From positions 6,794,501 through 6,858,500 of the forward strand of contig CM042560.1 of NCBI GenBank assembly GCA_023630585.1: DNA of 64,000 nt, read 5' to 3'. This stretch comes from Cranoglanis bouderius (Eukaryota > Chordata > Actinopteri > Siluriformes > Cranoglanididae). The position numbers and the translations under genes are program-made. Shown piece after piece: positions 36,968 through 49,727 of this stretch. The notes under the pieces are model-generated. The model saw only the letters and a program-made list of their open reading frames with translations. It made no database searches and had not been told where the DNA came from. Each line of letters starts with the position of its first letter. Within the stretch, counting starts at the first letter, position 1.

Positions 36968-36990
36968 AAATAATCAGATCTCATCCATCT
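36887..36990. repeat. Perfect 20-bp inverted repeats around a (TA)n tract
   Basis: AGATGGATGAGATCTGATTA (36887-36906) is the exact reverse complement of TAATCAGATCTCATCCATCT (36971-36990). The spacer is a TA tract plus AAGAAA. Confidence 0.9.
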
Positions 36991-37328
36991 TAAGATGTGA
37001 TGTCTTAAAGACAAGCAGTTGACAGACTGGAGGCACTCAGACACGGCGAGGCAAGCAGATCTCTGGCTTTGATGAGACGTAACAATAGCCAAATCCCCAT
37101 CCAGTTTCTATTTAAGTTACTGAAGCCTGCTGGAAAAGAGGCAACTTTTCCAAAGTGTCTCAGAAGCCGCCGCTTTAGGTGAGTGCAAGAAGAAGAAAAA
37201 AACGCGGATAATGTTTATGCATTAGAATTTCAAAGCGCTTCTTTTCTCAGCAAGAAAATTCAGATTCGAAAGGTTCTTCTTGTTAGAAGAAGATCTGAGG
37301 ATTTTTTTCTTTCCTCCCTCCCGCCAAT

Positions 37329-37385
<57 letters not shown>

Positions 37386-37428
37386 GTTGTTACCACAAGA
37401 GTGACAAAGCCTTATTCAGGGTTCAGTA

Positions 37429-37504
<76 letters not shown>
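37329..37504. repeat. (TC)n and (TG)n microsatellites close together
   Basis: TC at 37329-37382 and about 37 TG units at 37431-37504, separated by 48 bases. Confidence 0.95.
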
Positions 37505-37508
<4 letters not shown>

Positions 37509-37559
37509 CCTAAATTAAATCCAAAAGTTAGAATCTAGGACTCTTGTGGATTATGGGAC

Positions 37560-37830
37560 ATTGATAAGTAACCACTTTATCCTGTTCAGGGATAGCACTG
37601 GAGTAGCAGTAGATCGGGAGCATATCCCGGGAACAGTGGGTGCAAGGCAGGTAGAGTTCAACCCAGATGGACACCAGTCCATTGCAGAGCACCATTCACA
37701 TCTACGGGGCAATTTAACATAACCAATCCACCAATCAGCATGTTTTTTGGGAAGTGGAAGAAAACTGGAAAATGTGGAGGAAACCCAGGCGGAGACAAGG
37801 AGAACATGGGAAACTCTATGCAGATAAAAA
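37560..37830 (-). repeat. DANA-related repeat, diverged
   Basis: GGAGGAAACCCAGGCGGAGA and CCATTGCAGAGCACCATTCA are inverted, diverged versions of the DANA-type body. No clear head. Confidence 0.55.
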
Positions 37831-38510
37831 CCCGAGGTAGTTAAAAAGTTAGAGAATGTTGTCCTAAAGAATATACAGTAGTTGTACAACGTCTTCATGT
37901 TAATGGCAGGAAATTATGTGTTTACTACAATATATCAGCTGATGGAAGCATATTTATGAAGACAGCATGTGTATGAATAAATAATAGAAGGGCTCAGATG
38001 CTTGGAGGCACAAGCACTTAGTAAAATGTTTTCTGTAGTGTCTAAATTATATCAACTGAATGTTTCTTGTATACTGTTGATTTTCCTGTTCCAACAGCCC
38101 TCTTTAGAAATTTAATGCACCTCTCTCAATATTTGGGCGATTCCATGATTGGGGAGCCATTTGTGTCCAACTGATATCATTTCCAGAAATGCATATAAAG
38201 TAAAGGTAAAAGACATTTTAAACACAGGCAAAATGTCCTTCACAATAACTTATGTACATGTTTCAGATAAATAATGTTAAAACATTCAAACTCAAACATT
38301 CAATTAATTCAAAAATCAAATATCTACAGCACTGAGAAAACTGTTCTTTTTTGCCTGGCCCAGCCCACTGTAAATACACTTTACTTATATTTATAATTAA
38401 TAAAATATTTCAGAAAAGATCTTTTTGCCTTTTTGAAACATAATTTTCCATGAGTCATTATAGGTTATGAAAAACGTACATTTTAGTTCCACAACATTCA
38501 CGTCACTCTC

Positions 38511-39402
38511 TGTGCGTTCAAGTCCTCCTGGGAAGTTCATATTTACGAGTTGGGAAGTCATAATTACAACGTCAGGCGCCTTCAAGTCACTTTGGTCGGA
38601 GCAAGATGGCGGTGTACATTCTTTTAATTAACTTCCAAAAAATACAGCAAGGTTTTTTTTTTTGAAGAACAAAGAATGCACATCAGGTGTGTTTTGTTTT
38701 TTTGTGTTTTTAATCAATTTATGAAACCACTGTAAACTTTATCGTAACATCTTATATCATAATTGTACAATGCTATCATATTTTGTGCAGACAATTAGCT
38801 TTCGACAAATTTACCCTCAACTACAGACCATCCATTTATTCCACCATGACTTGAGTGCACCATCTGTTACATGAACATTTAGCCATATGGAATATTGGTG
38901 CGTTCAAGTCATGTCAGAAAGATTGTATTTATGAGTTGAACGCACATGAGTGCCACCATAATGTTGTAATTTCAAGTGGGAAACTCTGGATTTTCTTTGA
39001 GCCCAGAGTTTCCGAGTTGGGGGCGTGTCAGTAAGCAAACATGGTGGAATCAGTGGATGCAACGTCTGTAGTTGAAGGTAAATTTGTTGAAAGTTAATTT
39101 CCTGCACAAAATACAATAGCATTGTACAATTATGATATAATATGTAATGATAAAGTAGTTCACAGTGGCTTTATAAATTGATTAAAAACATTAAAAAAGC
39201 AAAACACACCTGATGTGCATTCTTTGTTCTTCATTTTATAGAAGTAGAGTTAAAAACCTTGCTGTATTTTTTTTTTTGTAGTTAATTAAGAGAAGGTACA
39301 CCGTCATTTTGCCCTGACCAAAGTGACCTGAATGCAACTGACATCGTAATTACGACTTCCCAACTTGTAAATACGAACTTCCCAGGAGGACTTAAATGCA
39401 CA
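38511..39402. mobile_element. Foldback-type element with about 320-bp inverted arms
   Basis: The left arm 38511-38828 (TGTGCGTTCAAGTCCTCCTG ... CTCAACTACAGAC) is mirrored by the right arm 39064-39402 (GTCTGTAGTTGAAGG ... CAGGAGGACTTAAATGCACA). The arms include GAATGCACATCAGGTGTGTT and its complement. The centre has its own shorter inverted pieces (GTGCGTTCAAGTC / GTTGAACGCAC). There is no ORF of note. A partial third copy lies at 25090-25165 (GAAGTTCGTATTTACGAGTT). Confidence 0.85.
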
Positions 39403-41394
39403 GTATTCCCCAAGGCACATGTTCGACAGGAAGTTACATCATCCGAATTTCCTAAAGTTTATGAATACTAGTTAACCATATTTTGTGTGTTTGCTACTTT
39501 TATGCTAAAAACCCCAACCCTGCTGCTGATTTAAGAGCAAAACGCAGCCAAAGAAAAAAATTCAAAATGAGATGTTGCTGCCAGGGATGGTTACCACCAT
39601 TTATTGAATGGTTAAATGTATTTTGTCTTAGATGTTGATTTTAAAATATTGTAGTTTAATTTGTTTTATTTGCGAGGGCAAAATTTCAGCCCAACTGTGG
39701 AATCCCTCATTTACAATACACCTGCACTGATTCAGCAGGGCAAAAGTTTATAGTCTGAAAGCAATCTACCACCCACTGTTTGTCCTGCATCAACTCTTTA
39801 GTTAGTATATTTATTTAGTACTGTTAAGCATTATGCTAAGTTGCTAACTCAGCTTATTTAGATTTTAAAATGGGGTACTATGCATCCATTTTCCTACAGG
39901 ATGTTCTTCGCCACGAAACATCAATCTTTCTATGACATATGTTCAGACTATTAGACGTTTAGAAATTCTTGAGGTTCTTACATAAGCTGCATAAAGCATC
40001 GCTTGATTTATTAATACCTCCGCTGGCCTAATTCCTCCTTTCATGTCCTTTTCTTTATCTGGCAAAGCTTAAAAGGAGCAAGAAGGAGGAGTGAGCGATA
40101 GCACACTAAGACGAGAAAGAGCTGAGCGCAGCACCCTAAAAGTGTGATTAGAAATTCGCATGCGTTTCGCCTTGAAATCTACGGGGGGCCTTTGAAGGTT
40201 CCTTAATGAGAACGAATCAGGAGCGGGGTGGAAGCAAAGTGGAAGCGGAGAAGAAGAAACAGGAGGAGAAAGCAAAGAGCGATCCTGGGCTTTGATGGTG
40301 GCGGATCTCGGTGGGGCGTAACAGGGAAGTGCAGGGGTCCGGGCGAAGGTGCGGGCGGGGGATTGGGGGGCGGGGGGGTGATGGGGGTTGTGGGTGGTAC
40401 TGGCATAGTTTTTGGGGATTGAGTATGTTTGCTCTGCGAGTGAATTTATAGCAAGATGGTGTCCAGCCATCATTGTTTGGGCAAAGTGTCACATGTGAGA
40501 GAGGAAACAAAGAGAGGCTTGATGAGAATATGATGAAAAGGCTTAAAAACGTTTACAAGGCAAATGATCCCTGTAGGTCACTTAGTCTCCCAACTCCCAA
40601 CTGGCAAGAAGTCCATTTTCTCAGCTATTAAATCTTGAAGCACTTAGAGAGTTTAATCACCCTTGATATAACTAAAACAGTGATTTGAGACAAGGACTGT
40701 TAGACTTTAGTTTTGCCTTTATACACTACGCAAGTGTTTGTACTGGGTCATTCAGTATCCTAAGGCATTCCCCAAGGCTCATTTCTGGGTCCTTCTATTA
40801 TTTAACTTACATATGCTTCCACCAACTGGTGAAATTATCAAATGTAATGTTTTCTTCCCTCATTATGCAAACGGCACACAAATATACGTCTAATTGTCTT
40901 TATCACTCTCTTTTTTTTACTGAATAGATTACATTATTCTGTTGTTTTACGAAAATAAGACAGAGGATGTTGTTATAGGAAATGAAGCATAAAGCAGCGG
41001 TTCTGAGAACCTTTGCAACCAGGGACCCCTTTAACAGGAAAATCCCACACACCCCTCAGTACTGATTTATTTTCCGAACACTCTGTAAATGTGTACAATA
41101 ATATTTTGTCTATTTATTGGATCCATAAATCTTTCTGTTCCTGATCTTCCCACAAAGAGAACACATTGGGTTCAAGTTCTTGAGGTAACAAAGTTTGGAT
41201 TAAACCTTCTCATAATAACTATAAGAACAGAATTATAAATATACTGTAATAATAACAATAAATATGAGAAATATAATAGTAGAGGGTCGCCAGTTGCACC
41301 ACTGTAATTTTTTTTTTTTTTTTTAAAAGCATGAACCCCCTGGCTATGCTTGCAGAATCTAGTGATCTAATGATACTGGCCACTTTTAACAACT
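39403..41394. other. Intergenic, no gene seen
   Basis: Unique-looking DNA with the G-rich block near 40.2-40.4 kb. Frames of up to 134 codons on the minus strand there are Pro-rich shadows of the G-rich strand. Confidence 0.45.
40352..40396 (+). other. G-quadruplex-prone G-rich stretch
   Basis: GGGCGGGGGATTGGGGGGCG followed by further G runs (GGGGGGG, GGGGG, GGG). More than four G runs of three or more with short loops. It lies in a purine-rich 200-bp block. Confidence 0.75.
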
Positions 41395-41790
41395 GTACAT
41401 CTGCTCATTCATTCAATTATCCAATCAGCCAATCAAGTGGCAGCAGCGCAATGCATAAAAACATGTAGATACAGGTCAAGTGTGTCAGTTAAGGTTGACA
41501 TCACATAGTAGATTAGGGAAAAAATCAGACTGTGGCACGATTGTTTGTGCTGGTTTGAGTATTTCAGAAACTGATGATCTCTTGGGAGATCTCATTTTCA
41601 TGCACAATAGTTTCTAGAGTTTACACACTATAGCACAAAAAAACAAGAAAGCGGTCAGAGAAGAATAGCCAGAATGTTTCTAGCTGACAGGAAGACTTTG
41701 ATAATTCAAATAACCACTCTTTACAACCGTGGTGAGCAGAAAAGCATCTCAGAATGCACAAGTTGAACCATGAGCGGATGTTCCTATAAC
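41395..41790 (+). mobile_element. Tc1-like fragment, family E
   Basis: The same family as at 21.1 kb: CAATCAAGTGGCAGCAGCGC, then a decayed transposase 5' part through AACCACTCTTTACAACCGTG and AGCAGAAAAGCATCTCAGAA. No terminal repeats can be defined. Confidence 0.72.
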
Positions 41791-42063
41791 CCTATATACA
41801 TTTGCAAAGAGAATCTAGTGCAAGGACATGTTTCTCATGTGACTTATGCAGAATGTTGAAGATGGATGCTTTGATTTCATCGTTCCCTGGACATGGGATC
41901 CTTTATAGCCAAAGTGTAACTTTGTTTTTTTATTTGTTTAAAATTTGTTTGACTATGTTAACCTCTATTGTGAATAAATTAAATAAATTAAATTAAATAC
42001 ATTTCTCTCTCAGTACTTATTTTAAAATATAGTATTTAAATAAAGTTATTGTTAAATGTCTTG

Positions 42064-42174
<111 letters not shown>

Positions 42175-42648
42175 CTGCTGTTCTTCTGTCTTATCTTTCT
42201 GAATCAGTGGGAGTTTGGTGACTCTTTGAACCGGCTCAGTTTTGAAGAGGGTTGTTCAAAGGAACCTGTTCGCTTATGAGCCGTTCATCTTTTCCCTCTG
42301 TCTTTTCTCTTTCCTCAGACAGTCTTTGAAAGCTGTCACATTCTCCTCCAATTTAGCAGCAGGAATCTTCTCCCTTTTCCCCCACAATGCACATCACAGT
42401 TTTAGAAAAGCTTTTGCTAGCTCTTTTTTGGAGGTTGGGATTAAAAGTTTGCCAATCACACCTGATTATAAGGTGCTTCTAGGCATCTCAGGTTTTTGTC
42501 TTTTGTGGTCAAAAAACCGTGGTTGAAACTTCTCTGCTGATAAGAAAACTCTGAGTTTCCAAGAATAACGTTCACTAAGATGATACTTACCAAAGAAGGT
42601 TACATTGTAGCCTTCATGCTGAGAATACTGGTGAAAGTTTAGGAGTTA

Positions 42649-42930
42649 CAGTGCCCTTCACTAATATTGGCACCCTTGGTAAATATGAGCAAAGAAGGCT
42701 GTGAAAAATTATCTTTATTGTTTAACCTTTTGATCTTTTGTTAAAAAAGTTCACAAAAATACTCTGCTCTCATGGATATTAAACAGCTGCAAACAAAACA
42801 CAGGTTTATCAACAAAAAAAAAAACTTTGTTAAATATAGGTGTGCAACAATTATATTATTGGCACCCAGTCAACACTAAAATGTTAAACAATAAAGACAA
42901 TTTTTCACAGCCTTCTTTGCTCATATTTAC
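42649..42930. mobile_element. MITE related to Tc1 family D
   Basis: A short element of about 282 bp. The left arm starts CAGTGCCCTTCACTAATATT after TA and holds TATGAGCAAAGAAGGCTGTG; the right end carries its inverted copy (CACAGCCTTCTTTGCTCATA, 42907-42926). Internal sequence is shared with the 49.9-kb element. The outermost right end is missing. There is no coding capacity. Confidence 0.8.
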
Positions 42931-43604
42931 AGTGGAGGCCGCTGTATATGAGTAAGAGTGATGGCCTGGAATGAGTTTTTGCTTTTAAATACTACAGAAC
43001 AAGGAGCTAGTCTTAGTGACTCTTATACTCCAGGTTTTTTTTTTTTTTTTTTTTTTTTACAATAGAGTCATATTTATTTACAGTATATCTATTTTCTCCC
43101 ACACCATTTGTGTACACTCACTTCCATCCCTCGTCACTACTTCTAAAATAACGTATCCATGAACAACTCATTCCAACTGACGATTTTACGGTCTCTGGTG
43201 TTGATTAAATTGCTAAATTAGTTGCAGATGTGAGATATTTTAATGCTCTTGTGTCTTATAGGCTGGAGATGAACAGTATCGTATAGTTTTTAAATGAGGT
43301 CTTTTGCATCAAGTTTCAGCTGTTGCCTTTCTGATGGCCTCATATGAGATTTCTGTTAGGAATCTATGCTGTCAAATGCCCACAAGCATTTGATATTTTT
43401 CTTTTTTAAACAGGCTCTCACACTGAGCTTTCCAGTGCTTTTTCTCTACACCACCAGGAGGCACCAAAGAGGAAACCTGATATCTGTATGTGCAGCGCAC
43501 ATCTCCAGCCTTACTACTACTTACTTCTACTACTACTACTACTACAACTAGTGATTAGTAATGCAGAGCTGTTCCTCAAGAATCCTGTATGAATTGGTCA
43601 GTCC

Positions 43605-43685
43605 AACTCAAGTGGTCCAATAATTGTAAAGTTGGTTGCTTTTTTGAGTGATTACCTCTATGTATTGGCATTGCAAAATCACCAG

Positions 43686-43729
<44 letters not shown>

Positions 43730-44138
43730 CATTATTATTATTTTACTTGGTTTTACTACAACATCCATCTTTGTGTTATGGCACACAACAGATTTTGGCT
43801 ATACAGCTGTTTAACCTCAGGAAATCTCAAAATCTCAGCTCAGGCTCCAACCCTAATCAAACACACCTGAACAAGCTAACCAAGGTCTTCAGGATTACTA
43901 CAAAATTACAGGCAGGTAAGTTTGGTGACTGGAGCTAAACTCTACTATCAAATTTAGTAACAGTTTAGATCTCAATGATTACATCAACCATAAACTTAAT
44001 TACTGTAAAATACTGTTCATTTATATTTTTTCTTATGCTTAAATTACATCTGTTCATTTCTCAAAATGCATGAATAAAAAAGGCTTTTCCCCAGATTTCA
44101 TTTTCATTTACATTTTCCACCAGTGGAATCTCAAACTT

Positions 44139-44173
<35 letters not shown>

Positions 44174-44785
44174 CAGAATGCTACTATAGAGGACTTATTT
44201 CTATGAAAATTCCAGGTTCGTATCTGGTCCCCCACGAGAGATATTCAACCCAAAATTGAGGGGATTTTTTTTTAAATTGCACATTCTTGCCCATATAAAA
44301 AATAATAATAATAAGAGAAGTCTCAAACCTGAAATGTTCTGCATGTACACTATACTTACCTAGGTACCCCCTAAAAAATTAAAGACTGAAACCCTAACCC
44401 TTCTCCATTATAAACTGAGCCTAAAAGTGGAACTGTGAGTAATCTTGAGCATTACATTTGGACTTAAGTTCTAAGTCTAAGGAACAAGAATGTGCAAAAT
44501 GTTTCTATGCGTACATGTAACTTGTAGTTTGATGTAGAGATCAGGTTTTTTTTCCCCAAGGAGCTAGGATCATACTCAGCAGAGATATTGAGGTTTCCGT
44601 AAACAGCTGTATAACCAATATTTGTTGTGTGCCATAACACAAAGATGGCCTTCGTAATTAAACCAAGTAAAATTAAAGTATTATTAAAATAATAATGGTG
44701 GTTTTGCAATGCCAATACATAGAGTTAATCACTATGTAGGAAAATTAAAAATGGTCAAGCAACCTGTATTGAACCACTTGAGATG
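43605..44785. mobile_element. Inverted-arm element with an internal 415-bp core
   Basis: The left arm (43605-43860) and right arm (44560-44785) are inverted copies: TATGTATTGGCATTGCAAAA against TTTTGCAATGCCAATACATA, and TTTGTGTTATGGCACACAAC against GTTGTGTGCCATAACACAAA. The left arm has an ATT microsatellite. The interior 44046-44460 also occurs at 46093-46504. No protein was recognised. Confidence 0.78.
44046..44460 (+). repeat. 415-bp repeat core, copy 1
   Basis: ACATCTGTTCATTTCTCAAA through TGAGTAATCTTGAGCATTAC. It is almost identical to 46093-46504, apart from a few substitutions and T-run length. The right end is degenerate (TTTGGACTT instead of TTTGAACAGATGT). Confidence 0.9.
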
Positions 44786-44854
44786 GAATGACCCGAATAA
44801 GGTTGCATTTTTCAAGAGATGAAAATGCCATAGGGTTACAGTCTTTGGTTTAAA

Positions 44855-45065
44855 TGTTCACCCCATGATCTTGTGGGTTTCCTCTGGGTTTTCCCCCACC
44901 TCCCAAAACATGCCAGTAGATGGACTGGCTACTATAAACTGGCCTTAGGTGGGAATCAGTGTGTGCATGGTGCCAAGTAATGAACTGGTGTCCCTTCAAG
45001 GGTGTATTTCCACCTCGCACCTAGTGCTCGCAGGATAGTCTCCGGATCCAATCTAAACACGGTAA
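44855..45065 (+). repeat. DANA-related repeat, diverged
   Basis: GTGGGTTTCCTCTGGGTTTT, a CAAAACATGCCAGTAGATGG body and GAACTGGTGTCCCTTCAAGG resemble a second DANA-like subfamily also seen at 49.2 kb. Confidence 0.55.
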
Positions 45066-45099
45066 AGCAATCAGAAACAAGCAAGACTAGCAACATGGC

Positions 45100-45690
45100 A
45101 AGACTTCACAATGAGGCAATTTACACGAACTGCCAAAGTAGCCCAAAACCAGGAAGGCTTCCTAAATGATAGCAGAGGTTGTACCAGTACTCTTTGTGGT
45201 ACACAACCTTTTGTGAGTGTAGATCACTTCCCTTTGATGAGTGAGGCTCCCCCGGCTGAAGTACAGTCTGGTCTTAGTGACTATGACCGTGGCATAGTTG
45301 CTGGTGCCCGGTTGTTGGTGCCCAGCTGATCCCCTGGGATTCTAGAGTTTACACAGAATGGTTTGGAAAAAAAAAATCATCCATTGAGCATCAATTGTGC
45401 AGGTGGAAACGCCATGTTTATGAGAGAGGTCAGAGGAGAATGGCCAGACTGTCAGGAAGTCCACTGTAACTCAAATAAACACTCTTTACAACTGTGGTGA
45501 GCAGAAAAGCATCTTAGAATACACAAAATGTCTAACCTAGAGATGAATGAGCTATACAACAGCAGAAAATCACATCATGTTCTAGGAACCCAGTGTGATC
45601 TTCTGTTGTTGTAGACCATCCTCCTTAAGTTTCAACTCATCTGAGATGCTTTTCTGCTCACCATGGTTGTAAAGAGTAGTTATTCTTATC
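45100..45690. mobile_element. Two Tc1 family E fragments in opposite orientation
   Basis: The + strand piece (to about 45560) has GACTATGACCGTGGCATAGT and AACTGTGGTGAGCAGAAAAG. About 100 bases on, the inverse (CTTTTCTGCTCACCATGGTT, 45650-45669) shows a second piece on the minus strand. This gives a local inverted repeat of about 45 bases. Both pieces are decayed. Confidence 0.7.
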
Positions 45691-45876
45691 TTATTTCTAT
45701 AATTGCCATTATTTTCTTGTTTATCACATATTACATTGAATGCAAATGAAAGTGTGTACGCCGTGTGTAAGACAATCAGTGTGTTGGTGTAGTGTAGTTG
45801 TAATGAAGCTTTACGTGTGGTTGAGATACTATACTTTTATATCTATCTATCTATCTATCTATATATATATATATAT

Positions 45877-45949
45877 AAAAAGTTGGTCATCATACATTTA
45901 AAACTTTTGTGGATCTGCTTCATCTTCTTACTCCTCTTCCTGATTTCTT

Positions 45950-45951
<2 letters not shown>
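45877..45951 (+). repeat. 75-bp duplicate of 47281-47357
   Basis: AAAAAGTTGGTCATCATACA through CTCCTCTTCCTGATTTCTTA occurs twice in direct orientation about 1.4 kb apart. The other copy has one extra CTT. Confidence 0.88.
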
Positions 45952-46679
<728 letters not shown>

Positions 46680-46952
46680 GTAATCAAATGTATAACTTCA
46701 ATGTATGTGTGTGTTTTATTTAGGTTTCTATATATTCCTATGTCTTATTTTCTGGCAGCTTTGTGGGCTGGATGCTTGTCATCCACACAATACCTGTGTG
46801 TGTGTGTGTTTGTGTTTGTGTCTGTGTTAACCCCTGCAGTGGTGCGTCCTCTTTCTGCTCCTTTTCTCTCAGTGTGTGTGTGTCTGCAAAAGTTCTCATT
46901 TGCTGACAGCACCCACAGGACAGCACCACTCATGCAGAAAGAAACTTTTCGA

Positions 46953-46958
<6 letters not shown>

Positions 46959-47042
<84 letters not shown>
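46959..47042. repeat. (TG)42 microsatellite
   Basis: An uninterrupted TG run of 84 bases, one of the longest in the window. Confidence 0.95.
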
Positions 47043-47045
<3 letters not shown>

Positions 47046-47186
47046 TGAGGGCGGTTTTTGGGGATTTAGTGCAGAGTTTGGCACTAAAGCTGTAGCTGCA
47101 TCTGGTGTCCTGTGTCTACACTCCATCTTTGATCACCTGTCAAACTAAACTAAGTGACTGGATTAAAGTATGGAGAATGGGAAGAC

Positions 47187-47189
<3 letters not shown>

Positions 47190-47268
<79 letters not shown>

Positions 47269-47272
47269 GACA
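47190..47272. repeat. (GA)n(GACA)n microsatellite
   Basis: GA units followed by about seven ACAG units. Confidence 0.93.
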
Positions 47273-47324
47273 GAAAAGGAAAAAAGTTGGTCATCATACA
47301 TTTAAAACTTTTGTGGATCTGCTT

Positions 47325-48205
47325 CATCTTCTTCTTACTCCTCTTCCTGATTTCTTATCCTCTTCCTCCTTCTCATCTTCCTACTCTTCCTTCTTAATCA
47401 CTTTGTTGTCTTCCATCTCCCTCTCCTTCCTCCTCCTCTATTTATTCCCATCTTCCATTCTCCTGTTTTTACTCTACCTCCTCTTCTTCATCCTCCTTCC
47501 TTCATCTGTTCCTCATTTCCTTTCTTTCTCAACCTAAAATTTTTCCTCTCCTTCATTCTCCTCCCTTCCTCTTTTTCGTCACATCCTCCTCACTCACCAT
47601 CCTTCTCTTCTTCTCTCTTTCGCCTTGCCAATTCCTACTTCTTATTTTCCTCCATATCTTCCTTTTCATTCTCCTTCTCCTCTTCTTTTTACTCCTCTTC
47701 TGCCTCAGTCTCTTCCTTGTCCACCTGTACACCATCGTACTCCTCTTCTTTTCCTCCTCGTTTTGTTCTTCCTCTTCTTTTTCTTCTTCTTATCTAAGTC
47801 ACTATTCCTCATTTTCCTCTCATTTTTCATTTTCCCCTTTCTACTTCGCTTCTTGTTTGTCCTCCTCTTTCTCATTCAGTCTGTCCTAAAATCAAGAACC
47901 CTCTGTCCTCTCAGTGTAGCCCACTGAAATATCACAATATCTCCTGATTTATTTCCTCTTCCTCCTTTACCCCAGCCTCGTCATCATCTTCCTTCATCCT
48001 CTCCATCCTCATCTTCTCACTCTTCTTCTTTCTCTTAATCCCCCTCCTTTTTTCCCTGCATCCCTGCTTCCTTCTCCTCATCTTTTTCATCATCCTTTTC
48101 CTAATACTCATCATCCTCCTCCCATTCTTTCTTCTCTTCTACTTCTTCCACTATCTCCTTTGCATTTCCCTCCTGTTTTTTCTTCCTCTCGTTTATCCTC
48201 CTCAT
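47325..48205 (+). repeat. Polypyrimidine (CTT/CCT) tract of about 880 bp
   Basis: The + strand is almost all C and T with scattered A (for example TCTTCCTCCTTCTCATCTTC). It starts inside the 75-bp duplicate. Long Arg/Lys- or Phe/Leu/Ser-rich open frames here are composition artefacts. Confidence 0.9.
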
Positions 48206-48296
48206 TCACGAAGTGCAGACTAGACTGATATCAAGAGCTCCTCTGTCCTTTCAGTGTGGCCCACTAAATCTTGCGAGATTAATCAGCACAGCCAGA

Positions 48297-48297
48297 G

Positions 48298-48336
<39 letters not shown>
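48297..48336. repeat. (GAAA)n microsatellite
   Basis: About ten GAAA units, the opposite strand bias of the preceding pyrimidine tract. Confidence 0.93.
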
Positions 48337-48477
48337 GGAAAAAGAGAGCAGGGTCAATAACAGAGAGGCCCCGGGGCTCCATGGGAAGTCAGTGCTGTAA
48401 ATCCAGACCTAAAACACAATCCTTCTGTGGCTTAAAGACCTGCTGCTCCTGGCAAAGCTTCTACAGATCCCTCAATA

Positions 48478-48483
48478 CACACA

Positions 48484-48529
<46 letters not shown>
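48478..48529. repeat. (CA)n microsatellite
   Basis: About 25 CA units, one interruption. Confidence 0.93.
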
Positions 48530-48530
<1 letters not shown>

Positions 48531-48609
48531 TCTGTTTCCATCACCACTCTCTAGTCTTCTCTCTTCACTTTGTTTCTCTCTTTTTACAACTTTCCCTCTC
48601 TGTTTTCTG

Positions 48610-48666
48610 CCCTCCTCTCTCTCTGTCTGTCTGTCTCTCTGTCTGTCTGCCCCCCCCCCCCCCCCG

Positions 48667-48733
<67 letters not shown>
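48610..48733. repeat. CTCTGT / C-run / (TC)n compound tract
   Basis: CTCTGTCTG units, a run of about 16 C with a single G, then about 33 TC units. A second strongly pyrimidine-biased block. Confidence 0.93.
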
Positions 48734-48736
<3 letters not shown>

Positions 48737-49204
48737 TGTTTCACATAAAAGAAGGGAGCAGCATGGTCTGGACCCCCCTCCTTAGTCAATCTTATTCTGT
48801 TTTCCTTCAAGGAGAGAGGCAGAAAGAGCAACAGGGGGAGAGACAGAGTGCAAAGAAGCCAAGGACAGCAGGAGGCAGCGAGGGTGAATAAAGATCTGCC
48901 CTGTTCAGAGGGCCGGTGTGAATAAAAGAGTGTTTGAGAGAAAGAGAGCTTAAGCTCTCCTACTGCACCACGGAAGGAGTCGAATAACTTGGCTACTAGT
49001 TTAGCCAATTTTCCCAGGAGCTCGAGCCAATTTAACTCTCTGATCATGTGTGTGGTGTCTTTTTTGCCTTTTTGCGTTAACATAAAAATGGCACAGTACC
49101 ATGCAAACAGACCCCGCATGGCCATAACACAAGACTAGAATATACTGTAGGCATAAAATTAAAGCTGCGGGATCATCTTCTTCCAATAAAGAGTCTCAAG
49201 CCTT

Positions 49205-49490
49205 GTACACCATTTCATCCAGGTTCTCCGGTTTCCTCCTACTTCCTAAAAACAAGCCAGTAGTTGGATTGAATTTGATATGCTAAATTGCTCCTAGGTG
49301 TGAATGGGTGTGAATATGTGAGTGCATGTGTGTGTGTGCATAGTATCCTGTGATAAACTGACTTCCCATCCAGGATGTATTCCCGTCTCGTGTCCAGGGT
49401 TCCCGGGATAGGCCCTGGATCCACCACAACCCTGACCATGAAGATGAACGAATGAATGAATGAATGAATGAATGAATGAATGAATGGATA
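49205..49490 (+). repeat. DANA-related repeat ending in a GAAT tetranucleotide tract
   Basis: GGTTCTCCGGTTTCCTCCTA, AACTGACTTCCCATCCAGGA and TTCCCGGGATAGGCCCTGGA give the body. The 3' end expands into about ten AATG units (49449-49487), as SINE tails often do. Confidence 0.65.
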
Positions 49491-49727
49491 TTACAGAGAC
49501 CAATAGAGACTTTCTTGTCAGCAACAGAACTGATATTCAATCTAATTGCAAACACTTTACTAATATCCAATTCTTACTCAAGTCTCCACCAACAACTAGG
49601 AAGTTCCGAGGAAGGCTGTCCTTGTCAATATCACTAAGAACCCCTAAACTCCAAGGCACTATGGATGGTTCACATGTCCAACTTCATGAACGTAATTATT
49701 TTTCAGTGTTTTTCACGTGATAGAGGG

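Noticed and set aside
40069..40510. Pro-rich frames of 97-134 codons on the minus strand
   Set aside because: Shadows of a G-rich block on the + strand; several overlapping frames with the same bias and no domain.
48565..49125. 186-codon open frame on the minus strand
   Set aside because: Contains a long RERERE run from the TC repeat; the rest shows no family signature and crosses low-complexity DNA.
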